Shown piece by piece: positions 44,231 to 53,292 of a stretch of 64,000 nucleotides of DNA. A program made the position numbers and the translations under genes. The stretch spans positions 496,001 through 560,000 of the forward strand of contig NZ_JAIQXE010000001.1 in assembly GCF_020076305.1 (NCBI RefSeq). Reading direction: 5' to 3'. Each line of letters starts with the position of its first letter. Within the stretch, counting starts at the first letter, position 1. The DNA is from Flavihumibacter profundi (GTDB lineage: Bacteria > Bacteroidota > Bacteroidia > Chitinophagales > Chitinophagaceae). The notes under the pieces are model-generated. The model was not told the DNA's origin. It was given only the letters and a program-made list of their open reading frames with translations, and made no database searches.

Positions 44231-47173
44231 ATGATGAGAAAATTGATACTGTTTGCAGCATGGCTGCTATGTATACTGTTTTTGCCTGGCCGGTTATTTG
44301 CACAGGACAGGACAATTACAGGAAAGATTACCGACCAGAATGCTATTCCACTTGCAAATGTGAGCGTGTTTATTGCCAAAACAAATATTGGCACAATTAC
44401 AGATGGTGAAGGAAAATTTAGTCTCTCCGTTCCCCCGAACACAACGCTGCTGGTAAGTTCTGCCGGTTATAAAACGCAAACGATAAAAGTGGACAATACA
44501 GTTGGCGATATCCAGGTTAAATTACTGGAGGATGTTTCTAAACTGGAAGAGGTAGTGGTAACAGGTTTGGCAACCAGTGTGAAAAGAAGAAACCTGGCCA
44601 ACTCTATTGCTACAATTTCCAGCAAGGAATTGCAGGGTACAGCCCCGGCACAAACTTTTGATGCGGCGCTGAACGGAAAAATTCCCGGTGCCTATATCAA
44701 TGCCAATACAGGCGCACCCGGAGGGGGCTTGTCCGTAAAATTGAGAGGCGTCACTTCTATATTTGGCAATACACAACCACTGTATGTTGTGGATGGTGTA
44801 TTTATGGATAACACGGCAACATCAGCTGGATTAAATGCTGTAACCGGTGCCGCTACCGGTGGTAATTCTTCAACCCAGGATAATCCATCAAGCCGGATAG
44901 CTGATTTACGAAGCGAGGATATTGAAAATATTGAGATACTCAAAGGTGCTTCTGCTGCTGCAATCTATGGTTCAAAAGCAGCAGCCGGTGTAATTATCAT
45001 CACCACAAAAAGAGGAAAACAGGGAAAGACCAGGGTTAGCTTTTCACAGGACCTTGGCTATTCACAAGTTCGCAAACTACTGGGTACCCGCCCGTTGAGT
45101 GAATCAATAGTGCAGGGGCAGGGTTGGGATGTAGAAGAATACAAGGCCGCAGTTGCTGCCGGGAAAATTTACAATTATGAAAAAGAAATGTATGGAAATA
45201 CCGGTTTCACCCGGAACAGCGTACTTAGTATGACAGGCGGAACAGATAAGACAAGTTTTTATTTTTCCGCTGCAACAAAGAAAGAAGAAGGTATAATAGC
45301 AAGGACCGGTTATGGCAATAATAGTTTCCGTTTAAATGTTGACCACCGGATCACTAACAATATTAAAATTGGTATAAGTACTAACTATATCAACTCTTCT
45401 TCAGACAGGGGTTTAACGGGAAATGATAACAGCGGGGTTACTTATGGAATTGCATTGTCGTCAACTCCCAGCTTTACCGAATTGCATCCGGACGTAAATG
45501 GTCAGTATCCCCGGAATAAGTATGCAGCTTCGAACCCCATTGAAACAAGGGATAAAATGACCAATAATGAAAATGTAAACCGGTTTGTAACCGGGCTTAA
45601 CCTTGATGCCATTTTGCAAAAAGGAGGAAAATCAACCACCAGGTTTATTGCCAGGGGCGGATTTGATTTTTATAACCTGGTCACGACTGCATTATTCCCC
45701 AGTTCATTGCAGTTCCAGACTGTGAATAAGGGAACATCAATACAGGGATTCACCAAGAACATGAACACCAACTATATCCTTTCACTAGTGAATGCTTATA
45801 CACCATCTGATAAACTTTCACTCACTACTTCAGCAGGCATTACCCAGGAAACCGGGGATTACAATAATTTGCTGAATGTAGCTACCCAGGTTATTGCAGG
45901 ACAGTCGAACGTTGACCAGGCCGGAGCTCTGACGGCCTCACAATTCAGGACAAAAGTGCAGGATAACGGGATTTTTATGCAGGAAGAAGCAAGTATTATT
46001 GATGCGATTACCTTAACAGCCGGTGTGCGATTTGACAAGTCTACAAACAACGGCGATCCCAACCAGTATTATACTTATCCAAAAGCAGGTATTTCATGGA
46101 ACCTTACTAAGATGGACTTCTGGAAGGGCAGTTTTTTTGAAAACTTCAAGGTTAGGGCTGCTTATGGACAGGCAGGGAATTTCCCGGCATATGGAAGCAA
46201 GTTTACTTCAATGCCGATATCAAATATAACCGGCCTGCCAGGATCTGTTGTAAGTACACAACAGGGTGAAAAAAATATAAAACCTGAAACGCAAACCGAA
46301 TTGGAAGCAGGGTTTGATTTCAGTATATTCAAAGGTCGCTTAAGTATGGAGTTTAGTTATTACAACAAGAATGTTTATGACTTCCTGATGCTGAATACCT
46401 TGCCGTCATCCTCTGGTTTTACTAACCAATGGGTAAATGCAGGTGACCTTCGCAATGAAGGGATAGAAATCGGGTTAAATGCACAGCCGGTAGTAACCAA
46501 AAAGATCAGGTGGAATACTACAGTAAATTTCTGGTTCAACCGTTCCAAAGTAACCAAACTGACTATACCTCCAGTTCAACTGGGTTCTTTCGGCGTTGCC
46601 TTAGGTACCTTCCAGATTGAACAGGGCAAGTCTGCCACGCAGATCATCGGACTTACCGATGAGCCGGGATACACTGTTCCGATAAAGGTTTGGGGCGACC
46701 AGGAGCCAAGGTTCCAAATGAACAGTTTTAATGAAATTACTTTTAACAACAGGCTAAGTCTCCGTTTCCTGGTACATTGGAAATATAAGGGCGATAATAT
46801 TAACCTGACAAACCTGCTCAATGACCTTGGCGGTACCAGTGCGGACTTTGATAGCGATAATAATAAGAACGGCGTTCCTGATGGGGTTGACCGTATCCAT
46901 AAAATAGGATCAACAGCTACAGAGTTTATCCAGAATTCAGGCTACCTCCGGTTCAGGGAAATTGGCATGTATTATTCCTTTAACAGGCTACCTGGAAAAT
47001 TAGTGAAAGCATTAAGGCTTGGTGTTTCCCTGAATAACTACATCACAATAACCAACTATGCAGGGTACGATCCTGAAGTATCCAACTTTGGTACCGGATT
47101 TTCAACCGGTGTGGATGTAGATCCATTCCCGGCCTCAAAACACGCCGCTTTCCACATTTCTGTTGATTTCTAA
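44231..47173 (+). CDS. SusC/RagA-family TonB-linked outer-membrane transporter
   Basis: A 980-residue protein with an ATG-ATG start (44231 or 44234) and a signal peptide ending LFAQD. A CarboxypepD_reg-like domain (ITGKITDQNAIPLANVSVFI) is followed by a plug with KLEEVVVTGLATSVKRRNLA, LYVVDGVFMDNTA and IEILKGASAAAIYGSKAAAG, the SusC/RagA signature, then a large barrel. It forms the channel for a glycan or other large ligand captured by the partner SusD protein encoded 17 nt downstream. Same strand and close spacing to the AhpD-like genes. Confidence 0.94.
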   Translation: MMRKLILFAAWLLCILFLPGRLFAQDRTITGKITDQNAIPLANVSVFIAKTNIGTITDGEGKFSLSVPPNTTLLVSSAGYKTQTIKVDNTVGDIQVKLLEDVSKLEEVVVTGLATSVKRRNLANSIATISSKELQGTAPAQTFDAALNGKIPGAYINANTGAPGGGLSVKLRGVTSIFGNTQPLYVVDGVFMDNTATSAGLNAVTGAATGGNSSTQDNPSSRIADLRSEDIENIEILKGASAAAIYGSKAAAGVIIITTKRGKQGKTRVSFSQDLGYSQVRKLLGTRPLSESIVQGQGWDVEEYKAAVAAGKIYNYEKEMYGNTGFTRNSVLSMTGGTDKTSFYFSAATKKEEGIIARTGYGNNSFRLNVDHRITNNIKIGISTNYINSSSDRGLTGNDNSGVTYGIALSSTPSFTELHPDVNGQYPRNKYAASNPIETRDKMTNNENVNRFVTGLNLDAILQKGGKSTTRFIARGGFDFYNLVTTALFPSSLQFQTVNKGTSIQGFTKNMNTNYILSLVNAYTPSDKLSLTTSAGITQETGDYNNLLNVATQVIAGQSNVDQAGALTASQFRTKVQDNGIFMQEEASIIDAITLTAGVRFDKSTNNGDPNQYYTYPKAGISWNLTKMDFWKGSFFENFKVRAAYGQAGNFPAYGSKFTSMPISNITGLPGSVVSTQQGEKNIKPETQTELEAGFDFSIFKGRLSMEFSYYNKNVYDFLMLNTLPSSSGFTNQWVNAGDLRNEGIEIGLNAQPVVTKKIRWNTTVNFWFNRSKVTKLTIPPVQLGSFGVALGTFQIEQGKSATQIIGLTDEPGYTVPIKVWGDQEPRFQMNSFNEITFNNRLSLRFLVHWKYKGDNINLTNLLNDLGGTSADFDSDNNKNGVPDGVDRIHKIGSTATEFIQNSGYLRFREIGMYYSFNRLPGKLVKALRLGVSLNNYITITNYAGYDPEVSNFGTGFSTGVDVDPFPASKHAAFHISVDF

Positions 47174-47190
47174 ATAACTAAAAGAATTTT

Positions 47191-48501
47191 ATGAAAAAGT
47201 TGATCAATATAAATTTTCTCTTTCTATTAATACTGGCTGTTTCTTTCGCATCCTGTAAGAAAGAGTACGGTAACCTGAATAGTCCCACTGTTGAAGATTA
47301 CCTGGATAATGCATCAATTGACCAGTTGAATAACCTGGTAAGTGGCACAGAGTCTGCCATGCGGAATAATCTTGGTTTGTATCTCGATGATATCGGCGTA
47401 CTAGGTCGTGAAATGTATCGATTTTCAGGTGCTGATCCGCGTTATGTAACCGATTTACTTGGTGGTGGTAATTCAACCCTGAGTAATTCCGGTTTTTATA
47501 TTACCAATGTTTGGTCCAGCCGGTACCGTGTTGTGAAAAACTGTAATGTCCTCGAAGAAGCCGCAGCAAATAGTACTTATATTTCTGAAGCTGAAAAGAA
47601 AGGCTATAGCGGATTTGCCAAAACAATAAAGGCTTACCAATTATTGCTTGTTTTGAACCTGACCAGCAAAAATGGTATCCGGGTTGATGTGGCCGATCCG
47701 AAAAACCTTGGACCCATATTAAATGAAACAGATGCACTTACAGCAATCGCAACGCTCCTGGATGAAGCAAATACTGAACTTGCCAGTGCGCAGGTTGATT
47801 TCCCCTTATCCGATGGGTTTGAAGGGTTTAAGGATGCTGCAGGGCTTGCCAAATTTAACCGTGCCCTGGCGGCAAGGGTGGCTGTTTACCGTAAGCAATG
47901 GTCAGCTGCTCTTTCCGCATTGGAAGGATCATTTTATTCATTAGATGGTGACTTTAATACTGGCGTCTATGATGTATTCGGTACTGGTTCAGGGGACCAG
48001 TTGAATTCTGCTTTTTTCCCGCAAAACCAGGCAGGTGAAGTAAGGCTTGCGCATCCAAGCTATGCAACTGAGATTGAAGCCAGTGATGACAGGATCGGGA
48101 AAGCTTCAATGAGGACTGCGCCCACTTCCAGCAGTGGACTTACCAGCGACAGGGATGTTTGGGTATACACTTCAAGTACAGCACCAGTTCCCATAATCAG
48201 GAATGAAGAATTGATCCTGATTTATGCTGAAGCGAATATTCAATTGGGTGGTGCAGGACTTAACAATGCTGTTTCTGCATTAAATAAGATCCGCACCAAA
48301 CACAACCTTGGAGTTTACTCTGGTGCTGTTACTCAGTCGGACCTGGTCACTGAAATGCTGAAACAGCGTCGCTATTCCTTATTTTTTGAAGGCCATCGCT
48401 GGATTGATATGCGCAGGTATGACCTGTTATCAACACTGCCAATTGACAGGCCGGAAGATGATATTTGGAGTGAGTTTCCGATACCCAATACAGAGCAGTA
48501 A
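47191..48501 (+). CDS. SusD/RagB-family outer-membrane lipoprotein
   Basis: A 436-residue protein with lipobox SFASC (Cys about residue 22). It has TPR-like helices with the SusD C-terminal blocks RNEELILIYAEANIQLGG, ALNKIRTKHNLG and QRRYSLFFEGHRWIDMRRYD, ending FPIPNTEQ. It is shorter than classic SusD (about 500-550 residues), with a compact N-terminal domain. It caps the SusC channel and presents the ligand. A strong terminator follows. Confidence 0.93.
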   Translation: MKKLININFLFLLILAVSFASCKKEYGNLNSPTVEDYLDNASIDQLNNLVSGTESAMRNNLGLYLDDIGVLGREMYRFSGADPRYVTDLLGGGNSTLSNSGFYITNVWSSRYRVVKNCNVLEEAAANSTYISEAEKKGYSGFAKTIKAYQLLLVLNLTSKNGIRVDVADPKNLGPILNETDALTAIATLLDEANTELASAQVDFPLSDGFEGFKDAAGLAKFNRALAARVAVYRKQWSAALSALEGSFYSLDGDFNTGVYDVFGTGSGDQLNSAFFPQNQAGEVRLAHPSYATEIEASDDRIGKASMRTAPTSSSGLTSDRDVWVYTSSTAPVPIIRNEELILIYAEANIQLGGAGLNNAVSALNKIRTKHNLGVYSGAVTQSDLVTEMLKQRRYSLFFEGHRWIDMRRYDLLSTLPIDRPEDDIWSEFPIPNTEQ

Positions 48502-48516
48502 GATAAATTGAAAAGC

Positions 48517-48548
48517 AGATCCCCTGATTACAGGGGATCTCTTTTTTT
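48517..48548 (+). terminator. Intrinsic terminator after susD
   Basis: A 10-bp perfect stem AGATCCCCTG/CAGGGGATCT with an ATTA loop (48517-48540), then C and seven T. It separates uptake genes from the downstream hydrolases and probably lowers their expression relative to SusCD. Confidence 0.92.
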
Positions 48549-48598
48549 AATGTAAATTGGTCATTGCCTTCCCGTATTAACTACAAATCAATTTCATC

Positions 48599-50566
48599 AT
48601 GAAGGGTGTACTTTGTTTGCTGCTGCTCACCAGTTTTGCCGGTCTTGCACAAAAGCCGGGTAATAGCCGCCAGCCCCTGGACCTTGCATTTTTCCTGCAC
48701 CAACTCTATGACATAAGCACACTGCCGGTTTATGAAGAAGGTACATATTCAGCCGAAACATCCACTTATGACCGGACCGGCGGAAACAATGATGGCTTTG
48801 AAGGAACCTATTCCTATATAAGGCGGAATGCCGACAGCAGCCTTGTGATCTTTGACCAGAAAGGCCCGGGCGTGATTAACCGGATTTGGACGCCAACCCC
48901 AACTGATGATACACTTGATTTTTATATTGACGATCCATTGAAGAAGACATTTTCTATAAGGTATCTTGATTTGTTCACGGGCAAGGTCTTTCCCTTTGTT
49001 GCTCCTCTATGCGCTAATCAGCTGGGTGGCTATTATTGTTACCTGCCCATCCCTTTCAGCAGGTCCTGTAAAATAGTGTTCCGTGGAAAAATGACCCGCT
49101 TCCACCAGGTTGGGTACCGTTTATACCCACCATCTACAGCAGTTAAAAGTTTTTCGGTAACATTAGACCAGCCCGAAAAAACAGCCTTGCAGCAAGTGCA
49201 GAAGACCTGGAACCGGGATAAGCGCAGCGTTAAGGATTTCTATGGTGACAATTCAGTATCGGAACACCAGCAAACTATTACGTTGAGGCCCGGAAATTCA
49301 GCCATATTGTTCCAGTCTGTGCAACCCGGCCGGCTTGCTGGTTTTGAGTTGCTGAGCTCCGCACCATTGGATACCATCGCCAGGAACATTGACCTGAAAA
49401 TCACCTGGGATGGCGATCCCCATCCGGCAGTATATTGTCCGTTGGCCGATTATTTCGGTTATGCATTCGGGAAAGCTTCCTTGCAGGGTTTACTGGCAGG
49501 GTCGGATGGTAGATTATTCTATTCCCTTTTTCCCATGCCTTATGACCGTTCTGCAAAAATTGAATTGATCTACAGGAAGACGAAGGTGCTGAATGAACTG
49601 TCTGAAGTAAAGATCATGGGCAGGTTCTATACCAGTACGAAAAAACGGGATGCATTAAGGGAGGGAAAGTTTTATGCCAACTGGAACCGCGAAAACCCGG
49701 TGACTCCGGGAAAGCCTTTCACTATGCTGCAGGCAAAAGGGAAGGGGCATTTTGTTGGCGTTAACCTGCAGGCCCAGGGATTAAATCCCGGTATTACCAG
49801 TTTCTTCGAAGGTGATGACTCCACTGTTGTAGATGGTGAGCTTCGGATGCATGGCACCGGCTCTGAAGATTTTTTTAACGGTGGCTGGTATGCGCTGCTC
49901 GATTGCTGGGATGATGGAATGAGTTTGCCCTTGTCGGGCGCGCTGGATTACTCTATTCCACTTGCACGCACAGGCGGCTACCGGTTCTTCCTTGGCGATA
50001 AAATTTCATTTACTAGCAGTTTTGTGCATACGATAGAACATGGCCCTGAGCATAACCAGGTTCCCGCAGATTATACTTCTGTGAGCTATTATTATTGCAG
50101 CGGCAATAACGCGCAGCGGGAATTGCCTGCGAACCATAACACGGACATATATGTGCCTGATACGCTGGAGATATACCCGCAACTGACTCTGACTGCCATG
50201 GATGAAAGCCTGGCTGCTGAAGCGAAATGGGACGGCACCCCTGCTAAGACCATGTACTATACGGTAGGAAACGAAACTATCCTGAAAATGTCCCTGCAGG
50301 ATATCCCATTCGGGGAATATGATGTTTACCTGGATTACCGGACCACAAGCGGATCTGCACAATTTTCCTTATGGCAGCGGCAAACGCAGCTGACTGAGTG
50401 GACTGATGCATGGTCCTCCCAACCCACTAAAATTGATATGCGAAAAATGGCGCGGGTCAGGCTAAGCGAACTCAACCATTCCCTTAGTTTCCGGTTCAGG
50501 ACCAGTCCGCAGCGGGATAAATTTATCCTCTGCAGGATGGTGTTAATCCGGAACCATTACCATTAA
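48599..50566 (+). CDS. GH172 (DUF2961) glycoside hydrolase
   Basis: A 655-residue exported protein with a signal peptide (to about residue 17, SFAGLAQK). The DUF2961 core includes YDRTGGNNDGFEGTYSYIR, DQKGPGVINRIWTPTP, GSEDFFNGGWYAL and IEHGPEHNQVP. DUF2961 is now GH172, whose members act on difructose anhydrides and D-arabinan/fucofuranoside linkages, often as multimers. The acidic residues in EGDDSTVVDGELRMHGTGSED are candidates for catalysis. A C-terminal beta domain from about residue 540 is extra. Its neighbours suggest a furanoside-bearing target. Confidence 0.86.
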   Translation: MKGVLCLLLLTSFAGLAQKPGNSRQPLDLAFFLHQLYDISTLPVYEEGTYSAETSTYDRTGGNNDGFEGTYSYIRRNADSSLVIFDQKGPGVINRIWTPTPTDDTLDFYIDDPLKKTFSIRYLDLFTGKVFPFVAPLCANQLGGYYCYLPIPFSRSCKIVFRGKMTRFHQVGYRLYPPSTAVKSFSVTLDQPEKTALQQVQKTWNRDKRSVKDFYGDNSVSEHQQTITLRPGNSAILFQSVQPGRLAGFELLSSAPLDTIARNIDLKITWDGDPHPAVYCPLADYFGYAFGKASLQGLLAGSDGRLFYSLFPMPYDRSAKIELIYRKTKVLNELSEVKIMGRFYTSTKKRDALREGKFYANWNRENPVTPGKPFTMLQAKGKGHFVGVNLQAQGLNPGITSFFEGDDSTVVDGELRMHGTGSEDFFNGGWYALLDCWDDGMSLPLSGALDYSIPLARTGGYRFFLGDKISFTSSFVHTIEHGPEHNQVPADYTSVSYYYCSGNNAQRELPANHNTDIYVPDTLEIYPQLTLTAMDESLAAEAKWDGTPAKTMYYTVGNETILKMSLQDIPFGEYDVYLDYRTTSGSAQFSLWQRQTQLTEWTDAWSSQPTKIDMRKMARVRLSELNHSLSFRFRTSPQRDKFILCRMVLIRNHYH

Positions 50567-50600
50567 CCGCAACCATAATTACCACAAATTATAGGATCAA

Positions 50601-52283
50601 ATGAAACACAGCATTACCATCGCTTTTTGCTTTGCGGCACTATTTGTTGCGGCTAACGAAAAAGATCCGGTTATAAAAACAGCAGCCAATAAAATGGCAG
50701 AGATAACGCTAACGGCTACACGTAACTATTCCGACCCGTTCAACCAGGTTATACTGGATGCAATATTTACAGATCCGCAAGGTAAAGAACTAAGGGTCCC
50801 CGGTTTCTGGGCAGGCGGTAATACCTGGAAACTGCGCTATGCATCACCTGTTTTGGGTGAGCATAGTTTCCGGACAGTCTGTTCCGAAACAGGTGACAAA
50901 GGCCTGCAGGGCGTAGAAGGAAAAGTGATAGTAGGCGGGTATACTGGAAAGAACCTGCTTTACCAGCATGGCCCGATTAAGATCGCTGATGATAAACGCC
51001 ATTTTGCCTATGCAGATGGCAAACCATTTTTCTGGTTAGGCGATACCTGGTGGATGGGTTTGACAAAACGGTTACAGTGGCCGGAAGATGTAAAGTTGCT
51101 TGCAGGCAATCGCCTGGAAAAGGGATTTAATGTTATCCAGATTGTTGCCGGGTTATATCCCGATATGCCTGCCTTTGACGAAAGGGGCGCAAATGAAGCC
51201 GGGTTTCCCTGGGATACAGCATATACCGCGATCCGTCCTGAATATTTCAATACTGCAGATAAGCGGATCATATATTTAGCCGAGACCGGACTGGTTCCCT
51301 GTATTGTAGGGGCATGGGGTTATCATTTGCCCTGGCTGGGCACTGAAAAAATGAAAAAGCATTGGCGTTACCTGATTGCCCGCTGGGGTGCTTTACCTGT
51401 GGTTTGGTGTGCCGCCGGTGAAATTACCATGCCTTTTTACCTCTCAAAGAATGCTGCAGCAGATGAAGTGTACCAGAAAAATGAATGGACAAAAGTCATA
51501 CAGTATATGCGGGAAACAGACCCATTCCACAGGTTGATTACGACCCACCCAAGCAGGACCGCCCGGGCCTCTGTAAACGATCCTGCATTGCTGGATTTTG
51601 ACATGCATCAGAGCGGACATGGGTCTGTTGCGGCAGAGCATGCGGCATTGGCCCTGGAAGGCTGGAAGACCCAGCCGGTAATGCCTGTATTGAGTGGCGA
51701 AGCAAGATACGAAGCACTTGAAATTCCACTTCCCCTTCCTGCCGCTGCTGCCCGGCAGGCGTTCTGGGCACACACCATCAACTCAGGACTGGCAGGCCAT
51801 ACTTATGGAGCAAATGGAATATGGCAGGTCAATGGTCGTGATAAACCCTACGGTAATTCTCCCGGTGGAAATAATTGGGGCACAACACCCTGGAATAAAG
51901 CGATGGACCTTCCCGGATCGGCCCAGGTCGGTGCTGGCCGCAGGCTGATCGAATCACTTCCCGGGTGGAACAGGTTTGAACCACGGCCGGAATGGATAGT
52001 AGGATGGTCGGGAAAAGATATTTCCATGTATGCCGTTGCGGGGGAAGAAACGGCATTGGCATACATACTTGCGCCAGGTACCATAAAACTTCGGCTACCC
52101 CTTGCCGATACCAAATATACGGCCTGCTGGTTTGACCCTATTGCCGGAAAAAAGCTCAGGGATTTTACCATTACTACTGATCATGCCGGGATGGTTAGTT
52201 CCGCATCACCAGCGGGCAAGCAGGATTGGGTGCTTACTTTGAGAAAAGGAAAACAGGCAGCACCCAGGAAAAGTACTTTATGA
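50601..52283 (+). CDS. DUF4038 (apiosidase-like) glycoside hydrolase
   Basis: A 560-residue exported protein with a short signal peptide. An N-terminal DUF5060 beta domain (residues about 28-115, ITLTATRNYSDPF) is followed by a DUF4038 TIM-barrel (FAYADGKPFFWLGDTWWMG, WGALPVVWCAAGEITMP, PVMPVLSGEARYEALEIP) and a C-terminal beta domain of the putative collagen-binding type (ISMYAVAGEETALAYIL). DUF4038 is related to the GH140 apiosidases. Glu in CAAGEI and Glu in SGEARYE are possible catalytic residues. It follows the GH172 gene by 34 nt, forming a two-enzyme operon. Confidence 0.85.
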   Translation: MKHSITIAFCFAALFVAANEKDPVIKTAANKMAEITLTATRNYSDPFNQVILDAIFTDPQGKELRVPGFWAGGNTWKLRYASPVLGEHSFRTVCSETGDKGLQGVEGKVIVGGYTGKNLLYQHGPIKIADDKRHFAYADGKPFFWLGDTWWMGLTKRLQWPEDVKLLAGNRLEKGFNVIQIVAGLYPDMPAFDERGANEAGFPWDTAYTAIRPEYFNTADKRIIYLAETGLVPCIVGAWGYHLPWLGTEKMKKHWRYLIARWGALPVVWCAAGEITMPFYLSKNAAADEVYQKNEWTKVIQYMRETDPFHRLITTHPSRTARASVNDPALLDFDMHQSGHGSVAAEHAALALEGWKTQPVMPVLSGEARYEALEIPLPLPAAAARQAFWAHTINSGLAGHTYGANGIWQVNGRDKPYGNSPGGNNWGTTPWNKAMDLPGSAQVGAGRRLIESLPGWNRFEPRPEWIVGWSGKDISMYAVAGEETALAYILAPGTIKLRLPLADTKYTACWFDPIAGKKLRDFTITTDHAGMVSSASPAGKQDWVLTLRKGKQAAPRKSTL

Positions 52284-52341
52284 ATATGGCATTAAGCAGG
52301 GGTCATACGTATAAGCGAACAAATTGGTCAGGGTTTAGAAA

Positions 52342-52502
52342 CCATGTGCCATCCATGTGCCAACCATGCGTCAACCATGTGCCAACCATGTGCCAACCAT
52401 GTGTCAACCATGTGTCAACCATGTGTCAAGCATGTGCCAAGCATGCTAAAACAGGCTATTTTACGCAGGATAGCACATGGTTGGCACATGGTTGGCACAT
52501 GG
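52342..52502. repeat. 11-bp tandem repeat array with inverted copies
   Basis: About nine and a half head-to-tail copies of an 11-bp unit (consensus CCATGTGCCAA, with T for C at position 8 in some) at 52342-52449. After 25 nt of unrelated sequence come about three copies in the opposite orientation (52472-52502). Positions 52375-52403 and 52474-52502 are perfectly complementary for 29 bp, and other registers are possible. It lies just after the DUF4038 stop. It may terminate transcription as a long hairpin or bind a protein at one site per helical turn. Reading frames across it are Cys/Pro/His repeats, not genes. Confidence 0.9.
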
Positions 52503-52765
52503 ATTATCATTTGTACCCACCTCTTTTACTCCCCCCTAAAATTCAATTCAGCCCAGAATTGCGTATACCTGGTCCCTGTTTTAAATACAGCCCGTCCCAA
52601 ATATTGGAACCGGGTTTCACTGCTGATTATTTTTGAGTTGTCAGTTATTGCTGAAGAAGCATCACTTAAGCTGAAACGGGAGATGTGACCCGCCAGGGGG
52701 GCTTCTTTTGGCGGCGGTGACAAAGGGCTAAACCATTTTCATTTAAACCGAAGAAATTCAATGTT
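52503..52765. other. Stretch with no recognisable gene
   Basis: Between the repeat array and the small frameshifted gene no frame looks coding. A 6-bp GC hairpin (CCGCCA...TGGCGG, about 52690-52720) is present. A short open stretch ending ELSVIAEEASLKLKREM could be a gene remnant, but cannot be supported. Confidence 0.5.
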
Positions 52766-52916
52766 ATGGCAAAAATCACAGACAACCTGATCGTAAATGG
52801 AAAAAGGGCGACATGGGGAAACCGCTTATAACCTGGCTTTTCCTGCGCTGGCTGGCTGTATTATCAATGCCATTGCAAGATTTAAATCGGCACATATTGC
52901 AAAAATCAATAAATAA
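52766..52916 (+). pseudogene. Possible small gene interrupted by a frameshift
   Basis: From the ATG at 52766 the frame reads MAKITDNLIVNGKRATWGN then stops. If one G of the GGGG run at 52815-52818 were absent, the reading would continue as ETAYNLAFPALAGCIINAIA and then RFKSAHIAKINK to a TAA at 52914. That gives one 49-residue protein with a hydrophobic helix and basic tail. The restored frame looks protein-like, but the gene is not recognised and the interpretation is tentative. Confidence 0.3.
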
Positions 52917-52950
52917 AAAAGCGCAAACCCTTGCTGAATTGAGTTTGCGC
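52911..52950 (-). terminator. Intrinsic terminator of tRNA-Ser
   Basis: GCGCAAAC/GTTTGCGC (8 bp, 52921-52928 with 52943-52950) followed on the minus strand by a T run (TTTTTTATTTATT). Confidence 0.85.
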
Positions 52951-52957
52951 TTAAATA

Positions 52958-53045
<88 letters not shown>

Positions 53046-53162
53046 GGGCGCAAAATTAGGGTTTGGAAATTGCTGCCAAAATTTTTTTTTAACTGACCCC
53101 GGAAATCACCATGCTAAAATCATGTAATTATTACCAGTAAAGGGTTTTGGGGCAAAATGATC

Positions 53163-53191
53163 ATTTTTTGATGGAGATTATTTTTTGATGG
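53163..53191 (+). promoter_or_regulatory. 12-bp direct repeat upstream of fucP
   Basis: ATTTTTTGATGG occurs at 53163-53174 and again at 53180-53191, 17 bp apart, in the only sizeable gap before the fucose operon. Two half-sites on the same face of the helix are a layout used by AraC-type and other regulators; the binding protein is unknown. Confidence 0.4.
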
Positions 53192-53245
53192 CATGTTAAT
53201 TAATTTGGATAATTTGACACTATTCGCGTTGTTGCCCATTACCGC

Positions 53246-53253
53246 TATCTTTA
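53246..53253 (+). promoter_or_regulatory. Possible -7 element of the fucose operon
   Basis: TATCTTTA, one base off TAnnTTTG, 39 nt before the fucP ATG. No good -33 box. Confidence 0.3.
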
Positions 53254-53292
53254 ATTTACAGCACCAATTCATTCTCATTAAATAAACCTTGC

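Noticed and set aside
52342-52502. CRISPR array
   Set aside because: Units are 11 bp with no spacers, and no cas genes are in the window.
52226-52688. Two open frames rich in Cys, Pro, His and Asn repeats
   Set aside because: They run through the 11-bp tandem array, whose length is not a multiple of 3, so any frame gives a periodic peptide. No protein-like composition outside the repeats.
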